From the NCBI GenBank assembly GCA_963772555.1, contig CAVYXQ010000008.1:186001-250000 (forward strand): a DNA stretch of 64,000 nucleotides, read 5' to 3'. Both the position numbers and the translations under genes were made by a program. The notes under the pieces were generated by a model, which was given only the letters and a program-made list of their open reading frames with translations, made no database searches and was not told where the DNA came from. Below, in pieces: positions 24,888 to 34,274 of the stretch. The number at the start of each line of letters is the position of its first letter. The first letter of the stretch is position 1. The DNA is from Roseiarcus sp963772555. Its GTDB lineage: Bacteria; Pseudomonadota; Alphaproteobacteria; Rhizobiales; Beijerinckiaceae.

Positions 24888-25637
24888 ATGTCGAGTCAAG
24901 CAATTCGATCTGTCCTCTGGTGGATCTGCCTGCTCGTCGCTCCTGTTGTGCTGATCGGCATCGAACTGTTCCATCCTGCCCATTTCACCGTCCAACCCGG
25001 CATGTACCAGTACCTGTCGAAGCCGGAGCCCTATCAACCGCAGTTCCAGGCTCTGGGCTATTTCGGTCCGAACTGGTGGTTCACGCTGCACATGATCCAG
25101 ATGCCGATGCTCGGCCTGGTTGCGGTCGGGCTGTGGCTCGTGGCCGATCGGATCAACGATAGCGCCGGCGCGGCGGCCGTGGCGTTGGCCTGGCTCTCGC
25201 GCGCGGCGACACTGACGTTTCTGATCTACTACACGGCGCTCGATGCGATCGGCGGCATCGGGCTGGGCCGGTCGATCCTGACCGTGGAGTCGCTCGCGGC
25301 CAGCGGGCAGTTGAACCCGCAGCAGGTGGATGGCGTCGTGCGGTTCCTGAACACGATGTGGATCGACCCATGGGTAGGCGGCGTCGGTTCGTTCATCAGT
25401 GAGACCGGGTCCTGGGCGGTCTTCGTCGCGGCATCGGCCGCAGCAATCGGACTGTACCTGTCCCGCCGCGTTCCCGGGCCGCCGCTCCTGATCCTGGTTG
25501 CGTTCGGCTGGGAACTGCAGACGAGCCATGCCAGCCCGCATGGCCCGATCGCATTCGTTCTGCTCATCATTGCGGCGGCTTGGCTCCGGCTGCCGAGAAA
25601 GATCGGCGCCGCAAGTTTGACAGCTTCGACCGGTTGA
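24888..25637 (+). CDS. Integral membrane protein of unknown function
   Basis: A 249-residue protein with about six hydrophobic segments: SVLWWICLLVAPVVLIGIEL, MLGLVAVGLWLVA, AATLTFLIYYTALDAIGG, a segment near WAVFVAASAAAIGLYL, LLILVAFGWEL and IAFVLLIIAAAWL. ATG 24888 is used; the open frame back to 24780 starts in intron-flanking DNA. I do not recognise a family. It lies just after the group II intron and converges on trpB. Confidence 0.72.
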   Translation: MSSQAIRSVLWWICLLVAPVVLIGIELFHPAHFTVQPGMYQYLSKPEPYQPQFQALGYFGPNWWFTLHMIQMPMLGLVAVGLWLVADRINDSAGAAAVALAWLSRAATLTFLIYYTALDAIGGIGLGRSILTVESLAASGQLNPQQVDGVVRFLNTMWIDPWVGGVGSFISETGSWAVFVAASAAAIGLYLSRRVPGPPLLILVAFGWELQTSHASPHGPIAFVLLIIAAAWLRLPRKIGAASLTASTG

Positions 25638-25793
25638 TTTGCCGAGCTTGTAGTCGACACGACCTCCCTCTCCGCTTCGCCCGCTATACAACACTTACAA
25701 CATGTTAAAATGGCTAAACACGAGAAGTGGACAACTTTACGGGGTTAAGCATCTGAAAAGCATGAGTCGCGACCAGGGCGCGTCCAGCGCCCT

Positions 25794-27014
25794 TCACATC
25801 CCGCCGAGGCGCTCGGCGACGGCGAAGATGTCCTTGTCGCCGCGGCCGCAGAGGTTCATCACCATGAGGTGGTCGCTTCGGCGCTTCGGCGCGAGCTCGA
25901 GCACTTTCGCCAGCGCATGCGCCGGCTCGAGCGCCGGGATGATGCCCTCGAGCCGCGAGCAGAGCTGGAAGGCGTCCAGCGCCTCCTGGTCGGTGGCCGA
26001 CAGATAAGTGACACGCCCGACGTCGTGCAGCCAGGAATGCTCCGGCCCGACGCCGGGATAGTCGAGGCCGGCCGAGATCGAGTGGCCCTCGAGGATCTGG
26101 CCGTCGTCGTCCATGAGGAGATAAGTGCGGTTGCCGTGCAGGACGCCCGGCCGGCCGCCGGCGATCGAGGCGGCGTGGCCGTTCGGCCGGTCGAGACCGT
26201 GGCCGGCAGCCTCGACGCCGAACATCTCGACCCCCTCGTCGTCGAGGAAGGGATGGAAGAGGCCGATGGCGTTCGAGCCGCCGCCGATCGCCGCGACCAG
26301 GCTGTCGGGCAGGCGTCCCTCGAGCTCGAGCATCTGCGCCCGCGTCTCGACGCCGATGATGCACTGGAAGTCGCGCACCATGGCGGGATAAGGGTGCGGG
26401 CCGGCGGCGGTGCCGATGCAGTAGAACGTGTCGGCGACATTGGTCACCCAGTCGCGCAGCGCCTCGTTCATCGCATCCTTCAGCGTCCGCGCGCCGGCTT
26501 CGACCGGGCGGACTTCCGCGCCGAGGATCTTCATGCGGAAGACGTTCGGCTTCTGCCGTTCGACGTCGACCGCGCCCATGTAGACGACGCAGTCGAGGCC
26601 GAAGCGGGCGCAGGCGGTGGCGGTGGCGACGCCATGCTGGCCGGCGCCGGTTTCCGCGATGATGCGCTTCTTCCCCATGCGCCGGGCGAGCAGGATCTGG
26701 CCCAGCACGTTGTTGATCTTGTGCGCGCCGGTGTGATTGAGCTCGTCGCGCTTGAAGTAGATCTTTGCCCCGCCGAGCCGCTCGGTCAGCCGCTCGGCGA
26801 AATAGAGCGGGCTCGGCCTGCCGACATAATGCTTGAGGAAGTGGTTGAGTTCGGCGTGGAACGACGGGTCGGCCTTGGCCGCCTCGTAGGCCTTTTCCAG
26901 CGCGAGGATATTCGGCATCAGGGTCTCGGCGACGAAGCGCCCGCCATAGATGCCGAAGCGTCCGCGCTCGTCCGGACCTTTGCGGAAAGAATTGGGCTTG
27001 CCGGGCTTGTTCAT
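25794..27014 (-). CDS. trpB: Tryptophan synthase beta chain
   Basis: A 406-residue PLP enzyme that joins indole and serine to make tryptophan. The PLP lysine lies in NHTGAHKINN, the phosphate-binding loop in GGGSNAIG, and the C-terminus is GRGDKDIFAVAERLGGM. ATG 27014 is in frame with the upstream trpF reading because of a one-base insertion there, so the two are one open frame of 648 codons. trpA, the usual next gene, does not follow: an opposing membrane protein gene does. A 54-base copy of its 3' end lies at 19165. Confidence 0.97.
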   Translation of the reverse strand: MNKPGKPNSFRKGPDERGRFGIYGGRFVAETLMPNILALEKAYEAAKADPSFHAELNHFLKHYVGRPSPLYFAERLTERLGGAKIYFKRDELNHTGAHKINNVLGQILLARRMGKKRIIAETGAGQHGVATATACARFGLDCVVYMGAVDVERQKPNVFRMKILGAEVRPVEAGARTLKDAMNEALRDWVTNVADTFYCIGTAAGPHPYPAMVRDFQCIIGVETRAQMLELEGRLPDSLVAAIGGGSNAIGLFHPFLDDEGVEMFGVEAAGHGLDRPNGHAASIAGGRPGVLHGNRTYLLMDDDGQILEGHSISAGLDYPGVGPEHSWLHDVGRVTYLSATDQEALDAFQLCSRLEGIIPALEPAHALAKVLELAPKRRSDHLMVMNLCGRGDKDIFAVAERLGGM

Positions 27015-27683
27015 GGATCCACTCCCTCGGCGGCTCGGGCGAACGCCTGGCGCGCCGCGGCGACGAACGCCCTGATTCTTGGCCTCGTCCTTGACGCCGG
27101 GCGCACTCTCGACGCCCGACGAGACGTCGACGCCCCGGGCGCCGGTCAAGGCGATCGCCTCTGCGACGTTGCCCGGGTCGAGACCGCCGGACAGGAGCCA
27201 CGGACGCGTCGAGGCGAAGCCGCGGGCGAGGCCCCAGTCGAAAGCGCGGCCGTTGCCCCCCGGCAGCGCAGCGTCGCGAGCCGGCTTCGCGTCGATCAGC
27301 AGACGATCGGCGACCGCGCCATACGAGCGCGCGGCGGCGAAGTCCTGGTGCGCCGCGATGCCGATCGCCTTCATCGTCGGCCGGGCGAAACGCTCGCCGA
27401 TCTCGCGCACCCGCTCCGGGCTCTCGCTTCCATGCAATTGCAGGATGTCGGGGGCCAGCGCCTCGACGATCCGGCCGAGCGCCTCGTCGTCGGCATCGAC
27501 GCTGAGCGCGACGATGCTGGCGCGGCCGCGCGCCTGCGCGCCCAGTTGGCGGGCCGCCTCGAAGCCGATGTCGCGCGGGCTCTTCCGGAAGAAGACGAAG
27601 CCGACCATGTCGGCCCCGGCAGTCAGCGCTGCCTCCAAGGCCGAAGGGGTGGAGAGGCCGCAGATTTTGACGGTCGGGCTCAT
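27011..27683 (-). CDS. trpF: Phosphoribosylanthranilate isomerase, frameshifted near its end
   Basis: The protein starts MSPTVKICGLSTPSALEAA and keeps the TrpF motifs KICG (catalytic Cys), LQLHGSE and GGLDPGNVAEAI, then GARGVDVSSGVE. After VKDEAK the frame as sequenced runs NQGVRRRG and onward into TrpB. If one A is removed near 27079 the frame reads IRAFVAAARQAFARAAEGVDP and stops at TGA 27011-27013, overlapping the trpB ATG by ATGA as in related genomes. This is either a sequencing indel or a real mutation making a TrpF-TrpB fusion. All catalytic parts lie before the shift. Confidence 0.88.
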
Positions 27684-27831
27684 CGCCGCCTCTTTCGGGC
27701 AAAGCGCCATGCAAGTCAAAGGCAGGCCGCGTTTGGTCACGCTTCATCCGCTTGACAAGCGAAACCGGCTTTTGTCTCTACCCCCGCGGGGGCGATCAGA
27801 GCCAAGGACGTGCGATTTGCAGCGCTTTCCG

Positions 27832-28221
27832 ATGTTACCGATGGTCTTGATCTCAGCTTCGGCCTGGGCCGCGGCGACAGGCGCGGCTTTCGCCGCCGGC
27901 GATCCCAAGGCGGGGGAAGTCACCTTCAAGGTCTGCGGGATCTGTCACCAGATCGGCGAGACGGCCAAGAATTTCGTCGGACCCGAGCTCAACGGCGTCG
28001 TCGGCCGAAAGGCGGGGACCGTTCCCGGCTACAATTATTCCGACGCCAACAAGAACTCGGGCCTGACCTGGGACGAGGCGACGCTGACGAAGTACCTCCA
28101 CCTTCCGCGCGAGGTCGTTCCCGGCACCAAAATGGCCTTCCCCGGCCTGGAGAGCGACAGCGACATCGCCAACGTGATCGCCTATCTCAAGCAGTTCGGC
28201 CCGGACGGCAAGAAGCTGTGA
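27832..28221 (+). CDS. Class I cytochrome c (c2-like)
   Basis: A 129-residue exported protein. The signal peptide ends AAFAAGD and is followed by GEVTFKVCGICHQIG, the single haem motif CGICH. The axial Met is in PGTKMAFPGL, and the segment GPELNGVVGRKAG is typical of mono-haem c2/c550 carriers. It could donate electrons to the cbb3 oxidase of this window. ATG 27832 is chosen for the signal peptide; the long upstream reading is antisense to trpF. Divergent from trpF. Confidence 0.92.
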   Translation: MLPMVLISASAWAAATGAAFAAGDPKAGEVTFKVCGICHQIGETAKNFVGPELNGVVGRKAGTVPGYNYSDANKNSGLTWDEATLTKYLHLPREVVPGTKMAFPGLESDSDIANVIAYLKQFGPDGKKL

Positions 28222-28237
28222 GAGCACCGCGCTGGGA

Positions 28238-28601
28238 TTAAACGCTGGCCGTCTCGGCGCCGCGGGCGAGCTCGCGTTCGATCGATTGGATCTCGCCCAG
28301 AGCCGCGGAGCGCATCTTCGCCTCCGCCTCGCGATAGAGCGCGACGATCCGCCGACCCTCGTCGGTGAGCCGGGCGCCGCCGCCTTTCGGCCCGCCGTGA
28401 TGGGCCGAGACCAGGGGCGCGGCGAAGAGCTGGTTCAGTTCGTCGACGAGCAGCCAGGCGCGGCGGTAGGACATGGCGTGGGCGCGTCCCGCGGCCGAGA
28501 TCGACCCGGTCCCGTCGATCGAACTCGAGCAGTGCGATCTTGCCCGCGCCGAGCCGACGGCCGGAGTCGAAATCCAGCCGGATGGTCAAGCGGGTCGTCA
28601 T
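28238..28601 (-). pseudogene. ModE-type winged-helix regulator with a +1 frameshift
   Basis: The first part, MTTRLTIRLDFDSGRRLGAGKIALLE, is in one frame and the rest, from SISAAGRAHAMSYRRAWLLV and DELNQLFAAP to the stop, in another. Removing one T near 28523 restores LLESIDGTGSISAAGRAHAMS, the expected LysR-like winged helix of ModE N-terminal domain proteins (about 120 residues, without molybdate-binding domains). As sequenced it would not be made whole, unless the shift is a sequencing error. It converges on the cytochrome c gene. Confidence 0.75.
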
Positions 28602-28623
28602 GGGCCTCCTCCCTTGGAAGGCG

Positions 28624-29478
28624 TCAGGAATGGGCGAATTGCCAATAGAGCTCGCGAGCGCGGCGGAAGGACGGACCGGGCTGAAGGTCCCGTCCGTCGA
28701 TGCGCCGGACCGGCGTCACCTTGCCGTAATTCCCGACGACGAAAATCTCGTCGGCCTCGTCGAAATCGGCAAAGCGCAGCGTCGCCTCGCGGACGTCCCT
28801 GCCGTCCTGCCGGAGCAGCTGCAGCACCCGCTGACGCGTCACCCCGTTGAGGAAGGTTCCGTTGGCGATCGGCGTCATCACGACGCCGTCCTTGGCCAGG
28901 AAGACATTGGCGGTCGCGAGCTCCGCCACATTGCCGAGCATGTCGCAAAGGAGGCAATTGTCGAAGCCGCGCGCGTTCGCCTCGAGCAGCGCGCGGGCGT
29001 TGTTGGGATAGAGGCAGCCGGCCTTGGCTTCGATCGGCATGGTGATGCCGAGCGGCTTGGCGTAGGGCGAGCGGGTGATCGCAACGCCGGTCGGCGCCGG
29101 CAGAGGCGCCTCGTAGAGGCTCAGACAAAATCGGGTCGACTCCGGGTCCGGCTGCACCGAGGTCGCGCCGCCGCGCTCGGCCCAGTACATCGGGCGGATA
29201 TAGAGTTCCGCCCCCGGGGTGAATTTCTTCAGCCCTTCGCGCGCCAGTTCGACCATCGCCTCCTCGCTCATGATCGGCTTCAGCCACATCGTCCGGGCGG
29301 AGCGATTGAGGCGGGCGCAATGCTTGTCGAGGTCGGGCGTGACGCCGTCGAAAGCCCGCGCGCCGTCGAACACGCTGGAGCCCAGCCAGAAGGCATGCGT
29401 GCGCGGCCCGACGATCGGGCGATTGCCCTCGATCCATTCGCCGTCGAGAAAGGTGAACGTTTGCGACCAGGCGGGCAT
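28624..29478 (-). CDS. Class IV aminotransferase, branched-chain-amino-acid type
   Basis: About 284 residues from ATG 29478 (MPAWSQTFTFLDGEW); a TTG at 29520 would add 14 residues. Class IV PLP fold features are THAFWLGSSVFDGARAF, the Lys in MPIEAKAGCLYPNNAR, and the C-terminal GNYGKVTPVRRIDGRDL. It probably transfers the amino group of Leu, Ile or Val; D-amino acid or aminodeoxychorismate lyase activity cannot be excluded, but the fold length and N-terminus fit BCAT. It ends just before the ModE-like gene. Confidence 0.88.
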   Translation of the reverse strand: MPAWSQTFTFLDGEWIEGNRPIVGPRTHAFWLGSSVFDGARAFDGVTPDLDKHCARLNRSARTMWLKPIMSEEAMVELAREGLKKFTPGAELYIRPMYWAERGGATSVQPDPESTRFCLSLYEAPLPAPTGVAITRSPYAKPLGITMPIEAKAGCLYPNNARALLEANARGFDNCLLCDMLGNVAELATANVFLAKDGVVMTPIANGTFLNGVTRQRVLQLLRQDGRDVREATLRFADFDEADEIFVVGNYGKVTPVRRIDGRDLQPGPSFRRARELYWQFAHS

Positions 29479-29537
29479 CGATCTCGGACTCGCGGGAGCT
29501 GCGGCAACGGGACCGGACAATCGCCGTTTTGTCCCGT

Positions 29538-30878
29538 TCAGTCCAGCGGAACGATCCCGGAAGCTTCCGACTGAAGGCTTGCGGCTGCTTCGCCGACCGT
29601 CCTGCCTCCGATCGTCAGGTCGGGCGCAATCTCCGCCAGCGGCAGCAGGACGAAGGCACGGTTGAAAAGCTCGGGGTGCGGCAAGGTCAGGCGCGGGGTG
29701 TCGAGCGTCACGTCGTCATAGGCGATCAGGTCGATGTCGATGAGGCGCGGCCCCCAGCGCTCCGTCGGCGTGCGGCCGATCTTGATCTCCAGCGCCTTGA
29801 CCCGCTCGAGCAGCGCCTCGGGCGGGAGACGGGTCAGCGCCAGAGCGCAGGCGTTGGCGAACCAGTCCTGGTCGGTCTTTCCCCAGGGCGGGGTCCGGTA
29901 GAAGCGCGAGACCGCGGTGAGCTCGATCTCCGGCTCGCTTCCGAGCGCCTGCAGAGCCCGGCGCAGCGTTGCGGCTTTGTCCCCGATATTGCCGCCGAGC
30001 GACAAGGCGACGCAGGCCCGGCCGTCGCGCCGCACGCGTTCGGACGACGGCTGACGCGCCGACGCGCTCAGCGCCTTGAACATCTCGAGGGCAATCTTGT
30101 GCTCCGCAACGTCGTGCACCCGGACGACCGACGCGCCGCGCAGGAGCGCGATCGTGTCGGCCGCAAGCGTGCCGATCAGCCGCTGATCGCCGGCGATCCG
30201 GCGGATGAAGGATTTGCGCGACAGGCCGATCAGGATCGGCCGGCCGAAGCCTTGAAAGCGGTCGAGGTTCCAGATGCAGGCATGGTTCTGTTCCAGCGTC
30301 TTGCCGAAGCCGATCCCGGGATCGAGGATGATGCGGCTGAAGGCGACCCCGGCCCGCGCCGCGAGCGAGAGCGACCGTTCGAAAAAGCGCTCGACGTCGT
30401 CCAGGATGTCGACCGCCGGATCGACCGATCGGCGATTGTGCATGACGATCAGCGCCGAGCCGGTCTCCGCGACCGCCTCCGCCATACCCGGGTCGCGCTG
30501 CAGCCCCCAGACGTCGTTGACGACCGCGGCGCCAAGGCGCGCCGCCTCGCGCGCGACCGTCGCCTTGCTGGTGTCGATCGAGATCGGCGCTTCGATCTCG
30601 GTTTCGAGGGCTTCGAGAACGGGAACGACCCTCCGGAGCTCCTCTTCGGCCGCGACCGGGACATGGCCCGGCCGGGTCGACTCGCCGCCGACGTCGATGA
30701 TCGCGGCGCCCTCGGCGAGCATCGCCTTGGCGCGCGCCACGGCCGCCGCGGTCTCGAAGTGGCGCCCGCCATCGCTAAACGAATCCGGCGTCACGTTCAG
30801 GATGCCCATCAGCGAGGGCGAGCGTTGAATGGACGTCAAGAACTCGTCGCGCCGCCTCGCGCGGCGGTGGCCGGTCAT
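29538..30878 (-). CDS. folPK: Dihydropteroate synthase fused to HPPK (FolP-FolK)
   Basis: One 446-residue protein. Residues 1 to about 265 are dihydropteroate synthase (MGILNVTPDSFSDGG, DVGGESTRPG, ISIDTSK, DPGIGFGK, GLSRKSF). A linker rich in Arg and Ser (about 265-285) leads to HPPK (ALSLGGNIGDK, then RTPTERWGPRLIDIDLIAYD). Together they supply the two steps that make dihydropteroate in folate synthesis. In relatives folP, folB and folK are separate adjacent genes; here folB is absent and the order is DHPS-HPPK, opposite to the plant HPPK-DHPS fusion. No stop or shift is seen at the joint. Confidence 0.92.
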   Translation of the reverse strand: MTGHRRARRRDEFLTSIQRSPSLMGILNVTPDSFSDGGRHFETAAAVARAKAMLAEGAAIIDVGGESTRPGHVPVAAEEELRRVVPVLEALETEIEAPISIDTSKATVAREAARLGAAVVNDVWGLQRDPGMAEAVAETGSALIVMHNRRSVDPAVDILDDVERFFERSLSLAARAGVAFSRIILDPGIGFGKTLEQNHACIWNLDRFQGFGRPILIGLSRKSFIRRIAGDQRLIGTLAADTIALLRGASVVRVHDVAEHKIALEMFKALSASARQPSSERVRRDGRACVALSLGGNIGDKAATLRRALQALGSEPEIELTAVSRFYRTPPWGKTDQDWFANACALALTRLPPEALLERVKALEIKIGRTPTERWGPRLIDIDLIAYDDVTLDTPRLTLPHPELFNRAFVLLPLAEIAPDLTIGGRTVGEAAASLQSEASGIVPLD

Positions 30879-30938
30879 CGCAGGGGCGCCCCCGCCGCCG
30901 ATGATCGGGGCGTCGCGGTCAACGCCCCAGGGCCTCGC

Positions 30939-32321
30939 TCACGCCGCCAGCGCGGCAAGAATGCGCGCCCAGGAGCGCGCGCCCTTGTGAAAGGACGTGC
31001 GCTCGTACTTCTCGTTCGGCGAATGGATGCGGTCATCCTCTAAGGCAAAGCCGACAAGGAGGCTGTCCATGTTCAAGTCGCGCTTGAACGCGCCGACGAT
31101 CGGAATCGAGGCGCCGCAGCCGACGAGCGCCGCGGGCTTGCCCCATTCGGCCTCGAGCGCCCGGCGCGCGCGCCGCAACGCTTCATTCTTGATCGGCAAG
31201 GAAACCGCGGCGCTGGCGCCGTGGCTGATGAATTCCGCCTTGACGTCGGGCGGCAGGCGAGAGGCGACGAAGGATCGAAAGGACTGGGCGACGCGCTCGG
31301 GATTCTGCTTGCCGACGAGGCGAAAGGAAACCTTGGCGCTGGCGCGGGCAGGCAAGACGGTCTTGCTGCCCTCGCCCGTGTAGCCGCCGACGACGCCATT
31401 GACGTCGCAGGTCGGGCGCGACCACAATTGCTCGAGCGGCGTGCGGTCGCGCTCTCCCGCCGGCGTCGTCAGGCCGACATCGCGGAGGAAGGCCGCAGCG
31501 TCGAAGTTGAGCGCGTTCCACTGCTCGGCGATTTCTTCAGGAAGCTCCTCGACCCCATCGTAAAAGCCCGGGAGCGCGACCGCGCCGTTATCGTCGTGCA
31601 GCGCCCCGAGGATGTGCGCCAGCGCGTGGATCGGGTTGACGGCCAGACCGCCGTAAACGCCGGAATGCAAGTCGCGGCTCGCCCCATGCAGGATGACTTC
31701 CTCGTTCACGATGCCGCGCAGCGCGGTGGTGATCGCCGGCGTGCCGGGACCCCACATGCCGGTGTCGCAGACGAGCGCGATGTCGGCTCTAAGAATTTTG
31801 GCGTTCTTGGCGAGGAAAGCCGGCAGCGAGGGCGACCCTGTCTCCTCTTCGCCTTCGAACAGCACAGTGATATGGCATGGCGGACCGCCGAAGCCCTTGT
31901 AGGCGCGGCAGGCCTCGAGGAACGTCATGAGCTGGCCTTTGTCGTCCGAGGCGCCGCGCGCCAGGATGCGTTCGCCGTTCGGTCCGGCCTCGAGCTTTGG
32001 CTCGAAGGGCGGATTGCTCCAGAGGTTCAGGGGGTCGACCGGCTGCACGTCGTAATGTCCGTAGAACAGGACATGCGGCGCCTCGCGCCGCTTCGCGCTC
32101 ACATGTCCGACGACCGCAGGCCGGCCTTCGGTCGGGTGTTTCGCGGCTTCGAAGCCCAGGTCCGAAAGTTCTCCCACCAGCCAGTCGGCCGCCCTTTCGC
32201 AATCGGCGAAATGCGCCGAAACCGCCGAGATGGACGGGATCGAAAGCAGCGCGAACAGCCGGTCGAGCGCTGGCCCCTGGTCAGCGTCGATCGCCGAGAG
32301 AATGTCTTCAGTCGTAGCCAT
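30939..32321 (-). CDS. M20 family metallopeptidase (dipeptidase/carboxypeptidase-like)
   Basis: A 460-residue cytoplasmic enzyme. Zinc-binding motifs are YGHYDVQP, RGASDDKGQ (bridging Asp) and EGEEETGS (general base and metal Glu), with HSGVYGG in the lid domain. The start ATG 32321 follows GGGCGG; upstream codons to 32408 are not used. It is encoded divergently from the cNMP/CBS gene at 32478. The substrate is probably short peptides or N-acyl amino acids. Confidence 0.93.
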   Translation of the reverse strand: MATTEDILSAIDADQGPALDRLFALLSIPSISAVSAHFADCERAADWLVGELSDLGFEAAKHPTEGRPAVVGHVSAKRREAPHVLFYGHYDVQPVDPLNLWSNPPFEPKLEAGPNGERILARGASDDKGQLMTFLEACRAYKGFGGPPCHITVLFEGEEETGSPSLPAFLAKNAKILRADIALVCDTGMWGPGTPAITTALRGIVNEEVILHGASRDLHSGVYGGLAVNPIHALAHILGALHDDNGAVALPGFYDGVEELPEEIAEQWNALNFDAAAFLRDVGLTTPAGERDRTPLEQLWSRPTCDVNGVVGGYTGEGSKTVLPARASAKVSFRLVGKQNPERVAQSFRSFVASRLPPDVKAEFISHGASAAVSLPIKNEALRRARRALEAEWGKPAALVGCGASIPIVGAFKRDLNMDSLLVGFALEDDRIHSPNEKYERTSFHKGARSWARILAALAA

Positions 32322-32477
32322 TTCGTTCCGCCCTCGTCGACCCGGATCCACCTGCCTTCGCCATTTCTTAGCAGGCTCCGCGCGCGGCTTCCAACCGGGC
32401 TTTTGCATGCTCTACCTTCGTCGTCTTGCCAATCGCGCGTCGAGCGGAAACAATTTCTCTGCAAGCGGGAGGAGCGG

Positions 32478-34274
32478 GTGGCGCCACATTTCGACGCGAA
32501 AAACGCGCCATTCGATCGGTTGACGCTCGAGGAGATCGCGGAAGTTCGCGATTCGCTCGACATCGCCTATTTTCGCCCGAACGAGGCGATCATCCCCGCG
32601 CGCGGTTCTCCGGAAAGCCTGTTCACGGTGATCAAGGGTCTGGTGGAAGAACGCGACGGCGAGGACGTCGTCGCGTTGCGTGGCCCAGGCGACACCTTCG
32701 ACAGCCGCGCCCTGGTCCAGGGCGGCGGCGGCAACGCCTTCGTCGCCCGCGAAGAGACGCTGTGCAACCTGCTGCCGAGAGAGCTGACGCTCAGGCTGAT
32801 CAGCCAGAACCCGCGCTTCGCCTCGTTCTTCTATCTTGACATCGCCCGTAAGCTGGACGCGGTTTCCCGCGAGGAAGAGGCGGGTCGATTCGCGCCGCTC
32901 CTCGGGGCCCGGGTCAGCGATCTCACCCTGCGGCCGGCGGTCTTTGTCGACGCCACGGACACGATCGCCGCCGCCGGCGCGCGGATGAGGACGGTCAACG
33001 CCTATGCCGTGTTCGTGCGGGGCGACGAAGGGGTTGGCATCGTGACCCGCTCCGATCTCCTGAACGCGGTGATTTTCGAACGGCGCTCGATCGATGCGCC
33101 GCTCGGGCCGCTCGTGCATCGTCCGGTGGCTCGTGTTGCGCCCGACGACCTCGTCTCGACCGCGCTGCTCAGAATGACCAAGCACAACAAGCGGCGCGTC
33201 GCCGTCATTGAGGAAGGCCAGTTTATCGGCGTGCTCGAGGACATCGATCTTTTGAGCTTCCTTGCAGGAAACTCCCAGCTCATCGCAGGGCGAATCGATC
33301 GCTCGTCCTCGATCGCCGACCTGGCGCGCGCGGCGCAGATGATCGAACCGCAAATCCGCACGCTCCGCCGCCAGGGCGTCAAAGTCGATGTGATCTGCGA
33401 GATCGTTTCGGATCTCAATCGGCATTTGCACGCAAAGCTCTTCTCTCTCGTCGCGCCGCAGTCCATTCGAGCGGCCGGCTGCCTGATCGTGATGGGGAGC
33501 GAGGGCAGGGGCGAGCAGACCTTTCGCACCGATCAGGACAACGGCCTCATTCTGGCGACGCCGCCGCCGGACGCCGATCTCGAAAAGTTCCGTTCCGACT
33601 TTTTTGACGCCCTCGAGCAATGCGGCTTTCCTCCCTGCCCGGGCGAAGTGATGGTGCGCAATCCTGTCTGGTCGAAGACCATCGAGGCTTTCCGGGACGA
33701 CTTCAGCCGGCAGCTTGCGCTGTCCGATGAAGCCGGCGTCATGAATATCGCCATCTTTTACGACGCGGCCGCAGCCGCCGGCGACCCCGGACTGTTGCGG
33801 GCGGCCAAGCAGGACCTCATCGATCTCATGCAGGGCGAGCGGGTGCATCTGGCCAGGTTCGCCCGCGCCGTCGACGCCTTTCCGACCCCGATCGGGTTCT
33901 TCAACAACCTCGTCACCTCGAAAGACGAGGGGGATGCGCTCGATCTGAAAAAGGGCGGCATTTTCCCGATTGTGCATGGCGTACGGGCGCTGTCGCTGGA
34001 AAAGGGGCTGCACGAGACCGACACCGCGGCGCGAATCGCGCGCCTGGCCGAGTTGGGCGCCTTCGACGCCCAGTTCGCCCGGGAACTCACTCAGGCGCTC
34101 CACTATCTGATGACGTTGCGGCTCGACGCGCAAATCGCCGAATCGGCTTCGACCAGCCTCGTCCGGCCGGGGGCGCTCTCGAGCATGGAGCGCGACCTGC
34201 TTCGCGATGCTTTTCACGTCGTCAAGCGGTTGCGCGAGATGCTGCGGCGGCATTTCAATCTGGCGATGTTCTGA
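32478..34274 (+). CDS. cNMP-binding / CBS / DUF294 nucleotidyltransferase-like protein
   Basis: A 598-residue protein. Domains in order: a cyclic-nucleotide-binding-like domain (residues 1-130), a CBS pair (about 150-270), a nucleotidyltransferase-like domain with GSEGRGEQTFRTDQDNG (about 335-351) that matches the GlnD/GlnE fold, and a helical DUF294 C-terminal domain. GTG 32478 follows GGGAGGAG and is preferred over the long open frame that runs through the opposite-strand peptidase gene. The stop is immediately followed by the exonuclease gene, a pairing common in proteobacteria. It is thought to be a signalling protein; the modified target is unknown. Confidence 0.9.
   Translation: MAPHFDAKNAPFDRLTLEEIAEVRDSLDIAYFRPNEAIIPARGSPESLFTVIKGLVEERDGEDVVALRGPGDTFDSRALVQGGGGNAFVAREETLCNLLPRELTLRLISQNPRFASFFYLDIARKLDAVSREEEAGRFAPLLGARVSDLTLRPAVFVDATDTIAAAGARMRTVNAYAVFVRGDEGVGIVTRSDLLNAVIFERRSIDAPLGPLVHRPVARVAPDDLVSTALLRMTKHNKRRVAVIEEGQFIGVLEDIDLLSFLAGNSQLIAGRIDRSSSIADLARAAQMIEPQIRTLRRQGVKVDVICEIVSDLNRHLHAKLFSLVAPQSIRAAGCLIVMGSEGRGEQTFRTDQDNGLILATPPPDADLEKFRSDFFDALEQCGFPPCPGEVMVRNPVWSKTIEAFRDDFSRQLALSDEAGVMNIAIFYDAAAAAGDPGLLRAAKQDLIDLMQGERVHLARFARAVDAFPTPIGFFNNLVTSKDEGDALDLKKGGIFPIVHGVRALSLEKGLHETDTAARIARLAELGAFDAQFARELTQALHYLMTLRLDAQIAESASTSLVRPGALSSMERDLLRDAFHVVKRLREMLRRHFNLAMF

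Noticed and set aside
25869..27755. 628-codon plus-strand frame over trpB/trpF
   Set aside because: Antisense to two well-conserved genes; composition is Arg/Glu/Val-rich with no motif.
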